This document shows, in pieces, positions 14,323 to 22,249 of a stretch of 26,354 nucleotides of DNA (its first letter is position 1; every line of letters begins with the position of its first letter). The position numbers and the translations under genes are program-made. The notes beneath the pieces were generated by a model that did not search any database, had not been told where the DNA came from, and worked only from the letters and a program-made list of their open reading frames with translations. The stretch is from DASZGL01 sp035938875 (GTDB lineage: Bacteria; Chloroflexota; Dormibacteria; Aeolococcales; Aeolococcaceae): assembly GCA_035938875.1 (NCBI GenBank), contig DASZGL010000052.1, positions 1-26,354 of the forward strand, in the 5' to 3' direction.

Positions 14323-14342
14323 GCTGACCGAGGTTTTCCCGA

Positions 14343-15875
14343 ATGATGCCCGCCCTGATCGGGCTGCTGGCCGTTGCCGTGCTTGCCCTTGCCGGCGCTG
14401 TTGTCATGCTCCGCCGCCAGCTGGCCAGGGAGCGGACCAGTCGAGCCGAGGATGAGCAGCGCCAGCGAGAAACCGTCGGCCGCCTCGAGCAGGAGCGCAA
14501 GACGCTCATCCTCGAAGCCAAGGAGGAGGCGCTGCGGCTCCGCGCCGAGGTCGAGAGCGAGGTCCGGGACCGTCGCTCCGAGCTGGCCCGCCTGGAGCAA
14601 CGAGCCACCCAGCGCGACGAGGGGCTGGACCGGCGAACCCAGGAGATGGACAGTCGCGAGGAGCGCCTGGGCAGGAGGGAGGTCGAGCTCGACGAGGTGC
14701 GTCTGGCGATCGATGCCGAGAGAGAGGCGGCCACGGTCGAGGTGGAACGCGTCGCCTCGCTGTCGCAGCAGGAGGCGCGCGCCGAGATCCTCGAGCGCGT
14801 CGAGGGTCAGCTCACCGGTGAGATCGCCGAGCGGATCCGGGCCGCGGACGCGCGGGTGCGCGAGGAGGCCGAACAGCGCAGCCGAGAGGTTTTGATCAGC
14901 GCCATCCAGCGGCACGCCGCCGACCAGGCAGGTGAGACCTCGGTCACGGTGGTGCCTCTGCCAAGCGACGAGATGAAGGGGCGGATCATCGGCCGAGAGG
15001 GCCGCAACATCCGCGCCCTCGAGGCGGCCACCGGCGTCGACCTGATCATCGACGACACCCCTGAAGCGGTCGTCCTCAGCGGTTTTGATCCAGTGCGACG
15101 CGAGGTGGCGCGGATGACGCTGGAGAAGCTCTTCTCCGACGGCCGCATCCATCCCGCCCGCATCGAGGAGATGGTCGCCAAGAGCCGTGCCGACATCCAG
15201 CTGCGCATCAAGGAGGAGGGTGAACGCGCCTGTTTCGACGCCGGCCTCCAGGGGGTGCATCCAGAGCTGGTCAAGCTGCTGGGAACGCTGCGCTTCCGCA
15301 CCTCCTACGGCCAGAACGTGCTGGTGCACAGCAGCGAGGTGGCTGCGCTCGCCGGGGCCATCGCAGCCGAGCTCGGGCACGACGAGCAGGAGGCCAAGGA
15401 GATCGCCATGTTCCACGACATCGGCAAGGCCGTGGAGCACGAGATCGAGGGGTCGCACGCCGCTATCGGCGCCGAGATCCTCTCGCGGCTGGGTCGCCCT
15501 GCGGCGATCGTGCACGCGGTCCGGGCGCACCACTACGACGAGGAGCCTCGGACCATCGGCGCCTGCATCCTGCTCGCCGCCGACGCCATCTCCGCGGCGC
15601 GGCCCGGAGCGCGACGTGAGACCCTGGCCTCGTACATCAAGCGGCTGGAGAAGCTCGAGGCCATCGCCACCGACTTCGCGGGTGTCGAGCGCGCCTTCGC
15701 CATCCAGGCAGGTCGCGAGATCCGGGTGATGGTCACCCCGGCCCAGGTCGACGACGACACCGCCACGGTGATGGCCCGGGACATCGCCAAGCGCATCGAG
15801 ACGGAGCTGACCTACCCCGGGCAGATCAAGGTCACAGTTCTCCGCGAAACGAGGAGCGTCGAGTACGCCAAGTAG
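14343..15875 (+). CDS. rny: Ribonuclease Y
   Basis: Membrane-anchored endoribonuclease that starts mRNA decay. The 510-residue product has the full family architecture: an N-terminal hydrophobic anchor (about 4-23), a long charged coiled coil rich in Glu/Arg (about 24-190), a KH RNA-binding domain with GRIIGREG at 213-220, and an HD hydrolase domain with the H358-D359 pair (MFHDIGKA), then the conserved C-terminal YPGQIKVTVLRE segment. Start is the first of two adjacent ATGs. The unusual leader (small frame, hairpin, T-run) may permit self-regulation. It is followed by spoVS as in Bacillus, but the phosphodiesterase gene ymdB that sits between them there is missing. Confidence 0.96.
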   Translation: MMPALIGLLAVAVLALAGAVVMLRRQLARERTSRAEDEQRQRETVGRLEQERKTLILEAKEEALRLRAEVESEVRDRRSELARLEQRATQRDEGLDRRTQEMDSREERLGRREVELDEVRLAIDAEREAATVEVERVASLSQQEARAEILERVEGQLTGEIAERIRAADARVREEAEQRSREVLISAIQRHAADQAGETSVTVVPLPSDEMKGRIIGREGRNIRALEAATGVDLIIDDTPEAVVLSGFDPVRREVARMTLEKLFSDGRIHPARIEEMVAKSRADIQLRIKEEGERACFDAGLQGVHPELVKLLGTLRFRTSYGQNVLVHSSEVAALAGAIAAELGHDEQEAKEIAMFHDIGKAVEHEIEGSHAAIGAEILSRLGRPAAIVHAVRAHHYDEEPRTIGACILLAADAISAARPGARRETLASYIKRLEKLEAIATDFAGVERAFAIQAGREIRVMVTPAQVDDDTATVMARDIAKRIETELTYPGQIKVTVLRETRSVEYAK

Positions 15876-15893
15876 GCCTGCGCACCGGTTCCG

Positions 15894-15922
15894 TTGACTT
15901 TCTCACCGATGATTCTGAGAAT
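15894..15922 (+). promoter_or_regulatory. Candidate spoVS promoter with inverted repeat over the -10
   Basis: TTGACT (5/6) at 15894-15899, 17-base spacer, GAGAAT (4/6) at 15917-15922. The -10 lies within a perfect inverted repeat GATTC-TGA-GAATC (15911-15923), a possible operator, or alternatively a weak hairpin after rny. The leader would be about 80 bases. Confidence 0.5.
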
Positions 15923-16009
15923 CCGAGCGCAGCTACTCGATCTCGCCAGGCAGACCGCCAGATTCAGCAGGCGTTCAAGCAGCGTCCAGAAGAGGGGGCA
16001 TGGACCCCG

Positions 16010-16270
16010 GTGGAAGTTCTCAAGGTCTCGGCAACGTCCAAGCCGGTCGCCGTCGCCGGAGCCATCGCGGGTGTGATCCGCACCCAGCAGAAGGTTGAGG
16101 TCCAGGCCATCGGCGCGGGCGCGATCAACCAGGCGGTCAAGGCCATCGCCATCTCCCGCGGGTATGTGGCCCCCGGCGGCATCGACCTGGTGTGCATCCC
16201 ATCGTTCATCGACATCTCCATCGACGGCGAGGAGCGCACCGGCATCCGCCTCCTGGTGGAGTCGCGCTAG
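16010..16270 (+). CDS. spoVS: Stage V sporulation protein S (SpoVS)
   Basis: An 86-residue Alba-like fold protein, exactly the family's size, with the near-invariant opening MEVLKVSATSKPVAVAGAIA, the VEVQAIGAGAINQAVKAIAI core and the IDISIDGEERTGIRLLVE end. In Bacillus it acts in spore coat assembly and septation, but it is widespread in non-sporulating Chloroflexota, Thermus and others, where it is thought to be nucleic-acid binding. So its presence is not proof of sporulation. GTG 16010 is the only frame-consistent start; AGAGGGGG at 15991-15998 is the likely ribosome site, and GGGG of this site can pair with CCCC at 16005-16008, which could partly mask it. It has its own candidate promoter between rny and miaB. 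Confidence 0.95.
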   Translation: MEVLKVSATSKPVAVAGAIAGVIRTQQKVEVQAIGAGAINQAVKAIAISRGYVAPGGIDLVCIPSFIDISIDGEERTGIRLLVESR

Positions 16271-16309
16271 CCGGCGTCTTCGCCGCGGCTGCCTTCGCGT
16301 TACCGGCGC

Positions 16310-16322
16310 GGCGGGACCCGCC
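16310..16322 (+). terminator. GC-rich hairpin after spoVS
   Basis: GGCGG-GAC-CCGCC, a perfect five-pair stem 40 bases downstream of the spoVS stop. There is no T-tract, so it is at best a weak terminator; in such GC-rich DNA short repeats of this kind arise by chance. Confidence 0.2.
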
Positions 16323-16358
16323 CGAGCACGGCCTTGTCTTGGTCACGCCCGGGACGGT

Positions 16359-16364
16359 TAGGCT
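16359..16364 (+). promoter_or_regulatory. Candidate -10 element for a near-leaderless miaB transcript
   Basis: TAGGCT (4/6) ends 12 bases before the miaB ATG at 16377, with TTGTCT 19 bases or TTGGTC 14 bases upstream as imperfect -35 choices. No ribosome site precedes the ATG. It would head the miaB-mutS-mutL-miaA-dapF-dapL run. Confidence 0.35.
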
Positions 16365-16376
16365 TGTCGGCTGGCG

Positions 16377-17771
16377 ATGGAACTGCTTCCCCTGAGTACT
16401 GCGGCGAGCCATTTCGCGACGGTCGAGGTTGCCGAACAGCACCCGCGTGGTGGACGCCGTCCCATCACGCCTGCTGTTCTCGGCAGGGCGCCGCGAGTGC
16501 ACCTCTGGCACATCGGCTGTCAGATGAACGACGCCGACCGCGAGATGCTCGTCGAGGAGCTGGCGGCGGTCGGCTGCATCACCGAGGCCGCCCTCGAAGA
16601 TGCCGACCTGGCCGTCCTGATCACCTGCGCGGTGCGGCAGAACGCCGAGCAGAAGGTGTACGGGAAGTTCAAGGAGCTGATCCCCTGGAAGCGCCGGCGC
16701 CCCGGGCGTGCCATCGCGCTGACCGGATGCATGGGAGTTGAGCACGGCTCGGCGCTGCTCGACCGGCTGCCCGAGCTCGACTACCTGTTCGACGTCCGCG
16801 ACACCGACGGCTTCATCAGCCGGCTGCAGGCCATGTGGGCGGCCGATCTCGACGGTCCCCTGGCGCTTCCCGCATCCGATCGTCTCAGCGCCTTCGTTCC
16901 GGTCATCGGTGGCTGTAACGAGATGTGCAGCTACTGCATCGTGCCCTTCGTCCGCGGCCGCGAGCAGAGCCGCAACGTCGACGAGGTCGTCGACGACGTG
17001 CGCCGCCTTGTCGACCGCGGCGTGCGCGAGGTGACCCTGCTGGGACAGAACGTCAACTCCTACCGCGACCCGCGCAGCGGCGCCGGACTTGCGGAATTGA
17101 TGGTCGCCGTCGATGCCGTGCCCGGCCTCTGGCGTCAGCGGTTTCTCACCTCGCACCCTCGCAACGCGTCGCTTGACCTCCTCGAGGCCATGCGTGATCT
17201 GCCCACCGCGTGCGAGCAGTTGCACCTTCCTGTCCAGGCGGGCGACGATGCCCTGCTGCGTCGCATGCGGCGCCTCTACACGGTCGATGACTACGTGGCC
17301 ATCGTCGAGCGCGCCCGCCGCACCGTCCCTGATGTTGCTGTCAGTACTGACATCATCGTCGGCTTCTGTGGCGAGAGCGAGGCCGAGTTCGCCGCGACGG
17401 AGGCGTTGATGCGTGAGCTCCGCTTCGACGTCGTTCACCTGCAGGCATATTCGCCACGGCCGGGGACCGCGGCAGCGCGCCGGGCCGATGACGTGCCCCT
17501 GATGGAGAAGAAGCGGCGCCTCAACCACCTTCTCGACCTGCAGCGCCGCATCGCCCTGGAGCGAAACCTGGCGCTGGTCGGGAAGGAGGTCGAGGTCCTG
17601 GTCGAGGGCACCGATGGTGGCGGCCGGCACTACGGGCGCACCCGGCAGAACAAGGTCGCCTGGATCGGAGCCCACTGCGCGGTGGGTACCGGCGAGCTGG
17701 TGCGAGCGGTCGTTCGCGAGGTCTCCGCCTGGCAGTTGCAGGCCGAGCCGGTGGCCGTGGCCGCGGCGTGA
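16377..17771 (+). CDS. miaB: tRNA-2-methylthio-N6-isopentenyladenosine synthase MiaB
   Basis: Radical-SAM enzyme that methylthiolates i6A37 in tRNAs reading U-starting codons; its substrate is made by MiaA, encoded downstream in the same run. The 464-residue product has C48 (HIGCQMN), C84 and C118 for the auxiliary cluster and C180-x3-C184-x2-C187 (CNEMCSYCIVPFVRGREQSR) for the radical-SAM cluster, wording typical of MiaB and not RimO. A TRAM domain covers about 395-455. The usual NTC around the second cysteine is ITC here. The N-terminus is some 30 residues longer than usual before the first motif; the start may be internal, but the ATG at 16377 fits the upstream -10 box. The stop overlaps the mutS GTG. 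Confidence 0.95.
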   Translation: MELLPLSTAASHFATVEVAEQHPRGGRRPITPAVLGRAPRVHLWHIGCQMNDADREMLVEELAAVGCITEAALEDADLAVLITCAVRQNAEQKVYGKFKELIPWKRRRPGRAIALTGCMGVEHGSALLDRLPELDYLFDVRDTDGFISRLQAMWAADLDGPLALPASDRLSAFVPVIGGCNEMCSYCIVPFVRGREQSRNVDEVVDDVRRLVDRGVREVTLLGQNVNSYRDPRSGAGLAELMVAVDAVPGLWRQRFLTSHPRNASLDLLEAMRDLPTACEQLHLPVQAGDDALLRRMRRLYTVDDYVAIVERARRTVPDVAVSTDIIVGFCGESEAEFAATEALMRELRFDVVHLQAYSPRPGTAAARRADDVPLMEKKRRLNHLLDLQRRIALERNLALVGKEVEVLVEGTDGGGRHYGRTRQNKVAWIGAHCAVGTGELVRAVVREVSAWQLQAEPVAVAAA

Positions 17772-20452
17772 GCCGCCGCCGCCAGCTCACCGCGCCACAC
17801 GGCGGTCTCCCGGCGGCCGTCGAGTCGCGTCCAGTGGTCGGCCTCGATGCCGCGGGTGACACCCCGATACTCCGCGAGTACCGAGCGGTCAAGGAACGGT
17901 ACGCCGATGCCATCATCCTGGCCCAGCTCGGCGACTTCTACGAGATGTTCGGTGACGACGCCGAGCGCGCCGCGCCGATCCTCGGCGTCGCCTTGACCGG
18001 TCGCGGCTTCGGCAGTGCCGGCCGGCTGCCGATGTGTGGTGTGCCGCACCACGCTGCCACCGGCTACATCCGGCGGCTCCTCGACGCAGGGCTGCGGGTG
18101 GCCATCTGGGATCAGGTCGACTCGTCGCCGACGGATGAGGACGGCGCCTCGCTGACCAAGGGCCTGGTCCGTCGCGAGGTCACCAGGGTGATCAGCCCGG
18201 GGACCGTCCTCGACGAGGCGTTCCTCGACCCGTCGACACCGGTCCGCTGCGTCGCCCTTCACGCCGTTCAAGGCCGTGTCGGCCTCGCCGCGTTCGACGC
18301 CAGCACCGGCGAGCTGCAGCTCTGCGAGATCCCGGGGGGCCTGGACAGCCAAGGGGTGCTCGACGAGTGCCAGCGCCTCGGCATGGCCGAACTGCTGCTC
18401 GCCGAGGGGCACCAGCCCATGAGCCTCACCACCCCCTGCACGGTGCTTCCGCCGGCGCTCTTCGACGTCGCGCGCGGTGCTGAACGCCTCCGCGAGGTGA
18501 CGGGGACGGCGACCACCCGGGGCCTGGGGCTCGAGGGACTCAGCGCCGCCCTCGGCGCGGCAGGCGCCATCCTCGCCTACTGCGAGCGCTCGCGGATGCT
18601 GTTGGTGGCCGGCTTCGTGCGAGTGCGTGAGCGTCCCCTTGGCAGCCTCATGCGCCTCGACGCCCCCACCCGGCGCAACCTCGAGCTGCTGGCGCCGCTC
18701 GGGGACGGCGGCGTCGGACTGCTGCAGCTGCTCGACCGCACCCTGACGCCGATGGGGGCTCGCCTGCTGCGCAGCCGCCTGCAGGAGCCTCTGGTCGACG
18801 TCGCTGCCATCGAAGGCCGGCTGTCGGCGGTCGCCGCGCTGGTGAGCGAGCGAGGCGCGCGTCAGCGACTGCGCGAATCCCTCGCAGCGATTCGCGACCT
18901 CGAGCGCCTGGTCGGCCGGTGTGTCCAACGCATCGCGTCTCCAAAGGACCTGGCAGGGGTTGCGGCGGCGTGCCGGGCGCTGCCCGCGTGCGCCACTGCA
19001 GCGTCGCCGTGCGCCTCGGGATGCCACGAGCTGACCACCGCGGCAGCCGGTTGCACCGCACCGGACGGGCTCGGTGAGCGGCTCGCCGCGGCGCTGGTCG
19101 ACGATCCTCCGGCGACCTCGCGCGAGGGCGGTGCCCTGCGCCCGGGCGCCGATGCCGAGCTCGACGCCCTCCATGCAGCCAGCTCCGATGCCCGTGCCTA
19201 CATCGCCTCGCTCGAGGAACGTGAACGCGAGCGCAGCGGAATCCGTTCGCTGCGGGTCGGCTACAACCGGGTCTTCGGCTACTACCTCGAGGTGCCCAAT
19301 GCCCAGCGTCACGCCGTTCCTGCCGACTATGTCCGAAAGCAGACGCTGGTCGGAGCCGAGCGCTACATCACCCCGGGGCTCAAGGAGCAGGAGACCATCG
19401 TGCTCAGCGCCCGCGAGCGCGCCGTCGCCCGGGAGGCCGAGGTCCTCGGGGAGCTGGCCGGGGCCGTTGCCGAGCACGCCGCGGCGCTGCTCTCCGCCGC
19501 CGAGTGTGCGGCGCGTCTCGACGTCAGCCAGTCCCTGGCCACCATCGCCGACGAGCTGCGCTGGGTCCGCCCCGCCGTCGACGCCTCTACGGTGCTGGAG
19601 ATCGAGGGTGGCCGGCACCCCCTCGTCGAACGCAGCCTGCCAGCCGGGACATTCGTCCCCAACGACTGCGTCGTCAGCGGTGACGCCGCGCAGATCGTCG
19701 TCCTGACCGGTCCCAACATGGCGGGCAAATCGACATACCTGCGCCAGGTGGCGCAGATCGTCCTGCTAACCCAGGTGGGCAGCTTCATCCCGGCGACCGC
19801 CGCTCGTATCGGCGTCTGCGACCGCATCTTCACCCGAATCGGCGCTCAGGACGATCTCGCCGCCGGGCTCTCCACGTTCATGGTGGAGATGACCGAAACT
19901 GCGGCGATCCTCAACCAGGCGACGCCACGCAGCCTGGTGGTGCTCGACGAGATCGGCCGTGGCACCTCGACGTACGACGGTTTGAGCATCGCCCAGGCGG
20001 TTCTCGAGCATCTCCACGATGCCCCGCACCTGCACTGCCGGACCATCTTCGCCACGCACTACCACGAGCTCACCTCGCTGGCAGCGCGGTTGGCCCGAGT
20101 GCGCAACGCCCGCGTCGAGGTCATCGAGGAAGGCGACAGCGTCACCTTCCTCCACCGCATCGTCGAGGGTGGCGCCGATCGATCCTACGGCATCCATGTC
20201 GCCAGGCTTGCCGGCATCCCCGCGCCTGTGGTCGTCCGCGCCCGCGACCTGCTGGCGACGCTCGAGCGGGATCGTCCGCTGGGACCGCGGCCTGGTGCCT
20301 CAACGCAGATGGCGCTGCCGCTGCCCCGGGCCGCATCGCACCCGGTGATGGACGAGCTGGGTGCCCTCGACCTCGACGGCCTCACCCCGCTGGCGGCGCT
20401 CAACAAGATCGCCGAGTGGCGCAGCCGGGTCACCAGCGATGAGTCGCGGTGA
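17768..20452 (+). CDS. mutS: DNA mismatch repair protein MutS
   Basis: Mismatch-recognition ATPase. The 894-residue product has the mismatch-binding motif GDFYEMF with F57 and E59, the connector, core and clamp domains, and a complete ABC-type ATPase: Walker A GPNMAGKS at 648-655, Walker B D727-E728 (VLDEIGRGTS), and the ATHYHEL signature. Near the C-terminus, QMALPL at 847-852 matches the known MutS beta-clamp motif position, followed by the dimerisation helices (DGLTPLAALNKIAEW). GTG 17768 overlaps the miaB stop; this gives some 20 extra N-terminal residues, so GTG 17834 is an alternative start. It overlaps mutL by GTGA. Presence of MutSL argues against a typical actinomycete. Confidence 0.97.
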   Translation: MSRRRQLTAPHGGLPAAVESRPVVGLDAAGDTPILREYRAVKERYADAIILAQLGDFYEMFGDDAERAAPILGVALTGRGFGSAGRLPMCGVPHHAATGYIRRLLDAGLRVAIWDQVDSSPTDEDGASLTKGLVRREVTRVISPGTVLDEAFLDPSTPVRCVALHAVQGRVGLAAFDASTGELQLCEIPGGLDSQGVLDECQRLGMAELLLAEGHQPMSLTTPCTVLPPALFDVARGAERLREVTGTATTRGLGLEGLSAALGAAGAILAYCERSRMLLVAGFVRVRERPLGSLMRLDAPTRRNLELLAPLGDGGVGLLQLLDRTLTPMGARLLRSRLQEPLVDVAAIEGRLSAVAALVSERGARQRLRESLAAIRDLERLVGRCVQRIASPKDLAGVAAACRALPACATAASPCASGCHELTTAAAGCTAPDGLGERLAAALVDDPPATSREGGALRPGADAELDALHAASSDARAYIASLEERERERSGIRSLRVGYNRVFGYYLEVPNAQRHAVPADYVRKQTLVGAERYITPGLKEQETIVLSARERAVAREAEVLGELAGAVAEHAAALLSAAECAARLDVSQSLATIADELRWVRPAVDASTVLEIEGGRHPLVERSLPAGTFVPNDCVVSGDAAQIVVLTGPNMAGKSTYLRQVAQIVLLTQVGSFIPATAARIGVCDRIFTRIGAQDDLAAGLSTFMVEMTETAAILNQATPRSLVVLDEIGRGTSTYDGLSIAQAVLEHLHDAPHLHCRTIFATHYHELTSLAARLARVRNARVEVIEEGDSVTFLHRIVEGGADRSYGIHVARLAGIPAPVVVRARDLLATLERDRPLGPRPGASTQMALPLPRAASHPVMDELGALDLDGLTPLAALNKIAEWRSRVTSDESR

Positions 20453-22242
20453 TCTCCCAGGGACGCATCCGCCAGCTGCCGCCGGCGGTCGCCGACGCCA
20501 TCGCCGCCGGTGAGGTCGTCGAGCGTCCTGCTTCAGTGGTCAAAGAGCTGTGTGAAAACGCCCTGGATGCCGGAGCGACGCGGATCGACGTGGTCATCGA
20601 AGGCGGGGGAACCGTCCGCATCCGGGTGACCGATGACGGCCGGGGCATCGACGTCGAGGACCTGCCCCTCGCCGTCGCCCGTCACGCGACCTCGAAGATC
20701 GGCGGCACCGCCGACCTGGTCTCGGTTCGAACCCTCGGGTTCCGCGGCGAAGCGCTCGCCAGCATCGCCGCCGTCGCCGACCTGGTCCTCGTCAGCCGGC
20801 CTCGCGGCGCGCCCGCGGGCGGGCGGATCCGCGTCCGCGCCGCCGAGCTGGTGGAATCGGGCGTCGAGGCGGCGGCACCCGGCACCAGCGTCGAGGTTCG
20901 GGACCTCTTCGCCGCCACACCGGCACGGCTGCGCTTCCTTCGCGGCCTGCGCAGCGAGGCGGCGGCCGCGGTCCGGGTCGTCTCCGACCTGGCGCTGACC
21001 CATCCCGACGTCGCCTACACCTGCACGAGTGACGGCAGGACCGCCCTGCGAGCCCCCGGCGGTGCTCTCGACGACGCGCTGGCTGCCGTCTTCGGTCGCT
21101 CCGCCGCGGCTGAGCTGGTCGCGCTCGAGGGGGACGGCACGGTCGCGGTCAGCGGCGCCATCTCCCAACCCCGCGCGCATCGGGGCTCGCGCGATGGCCT
21201 GATCGTCGTCGTCAACGGTCGCCGGGTGCACAACCGATCACTGGTGGTGGCAGTAGAGGACGCGTATCGCGGCCTCATCCCCTCGGGTCGGCATCCCTAC
21301 GGTGTGGTCATGGTGGACATCGACCCCGAGCTCGTCGACGTCAACGTCCACCCCGCCAAGCGCGAGGTGAGATTCCGCGACGACCGCGCTGTGTTCAGCG
21401 CGGTGCAGCGCGCCTGCTGGGCAGCGGTTGCCGGTGGCCATACCTACACGGCGGCACCGCCGCTCGAGGCAGTGTTCGCCGCGGGCGGCCATGCCGAGGT
21501 GCGGGGCACGCTGGTGCTGCACGACTATCCTCCGGCAACGACCGCGCCGGCCCTCGCGCCTGATCAGCAGTACGGCGATGCACCGGTTGCTGCCGGTGAT
21601 GGCGGAATCACCCAGCAAGGCGTCTCGCTGGAGGCGCTGGGACCGCTGCGAGCCCTTGGTCAGGCGGGAGCGCAGTGGCTCGTCGCCGAGTCGCCGCGCG
21701 GCGTGGTGCTTGTCGATCCTCACGCGGCGCACGAGAAGGTGCTCTACGCGGAGTTGATGGCTGCGTGGGAGGAGCGGGGTTCGATCGCCGTCGGCAGGTC
21801 AGCGGCCGCCGGCTCCCAGCTGCTGCTGATGCCGGCGGTCATCGAGTGCGACGCGCCGCGCCTGGCTCGCCTGGAGGGCAACGCGGAGCTGCTGGCCCAC
21901 AGCGGCTTCAGCGTCGAGCCCTTCGGGCCGGGGCTGCTGCGCTGCACCGCGATTCCCGCGGCGTCCGCCGGCGTCGATGTGTCGCGCCTCGTCCTGGAGG
22001 TGCTCGACACGCTCGGCGCGGATCAGCTGCCGCCGACTCAGCGCCGCCACCGCCTTGCCGCGGTGGTTGCCTGCCACTCCGCGGTGCGCTTCGGCGATCC
22101 CCTCGAGCCCGCCGAGCAGCAGCGCCTTCTCGACCGCCTCCAGCGCACGCCGGGGGCGATGACCTGTCCGCACGGCAGGCCCACGGTCATCCTCCTCGAC
22201 GACCCCACCCTGCGCCGGGCATTCCGCCGCCCCTCGGGCTGA
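20449..22242 (+). CDS. mutL: DNA mismatch repair protein MutL
   Basis: GHKL ATPase that couples MutS to strand incision. The 597-residue product shows E36-N37 (ENALDAGA), D62-x-GRG (DDGRGI), GFRGEALASIA at 97-107 and VHPAKREVRF, so the ATPase half is complete. After a short Pro/Ala linker (about 345-400) the C-terminal half carries endonuclease-type motifs: D423-P-H-A-x2-E429, A541-C542-H and C573-PHGRP. The first is altered from the family's DQHA-x2-E-x4-E: Gln is Pro424, and the last Glu is Ala434 with Glu435 one residue later. Zinc-site motifs are kept, so a working latent endonuclease is likely but not certain. GTG start overlaps mutS; miaA begins 7 bases after its stop. Confidence 0.96.
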   Translation: MISQGRIRQLPPAVADAIAAGEVVERPASVVKELCENALDAGATRIDVVIEGGGTVRIRVTDDGRGIDVEDLPLAVARHATSKIGGTADLVSVRTLGFRGEALASIAAVADLVLVSRPRGAPAGGRIRVRAAELVESGVEAAAPGTSVEVRDLFAATPARLRFLRGLRSEAAAAVRVVSDLALTHPDVAYTCTSDGRTALRAPGGALDDALAAVFGRSAAAELVALEGDGTVAVSGAISQPRAHRGSRDGLIVVVNGRRVHNRSLVVAVEDAYRGLIPSGRHPYGVVMVDIDPELVDVNVHPAKREVRFRDDRAVFSAVQRACWAAVAGGHTYTAAPPLEAVFAAGGHAEVRGTLVLHDYPPATTAPALAPDQQYGDAPVAAGDGGITQQGVSLEALGPLRALGQAGAQWLVAESPRGVVLVDPHAAHEKVLYAELMAAWEERGSIAVGRSAAAGSQLLLMPAVIECDAPRLARLEGNAELLAHSGFSVEPFGPGLLRCTAIPAASAGVDVSRLVLEVLDTLGADQLPPTQRRHRLAAVVACHSAVRFGDPLEPAEQQRLLDRLQRTPGAMTCPHGRPTVILLDDPTLRRAFRRPSG

Positions 22243-22249
22243 GAGTCTG

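Noticed and set aside
16010..16270. spoVS as proof of sporulation
   Set aside because: The family is common in non-sporulating bacteria, and no spore-specific gene is found here.
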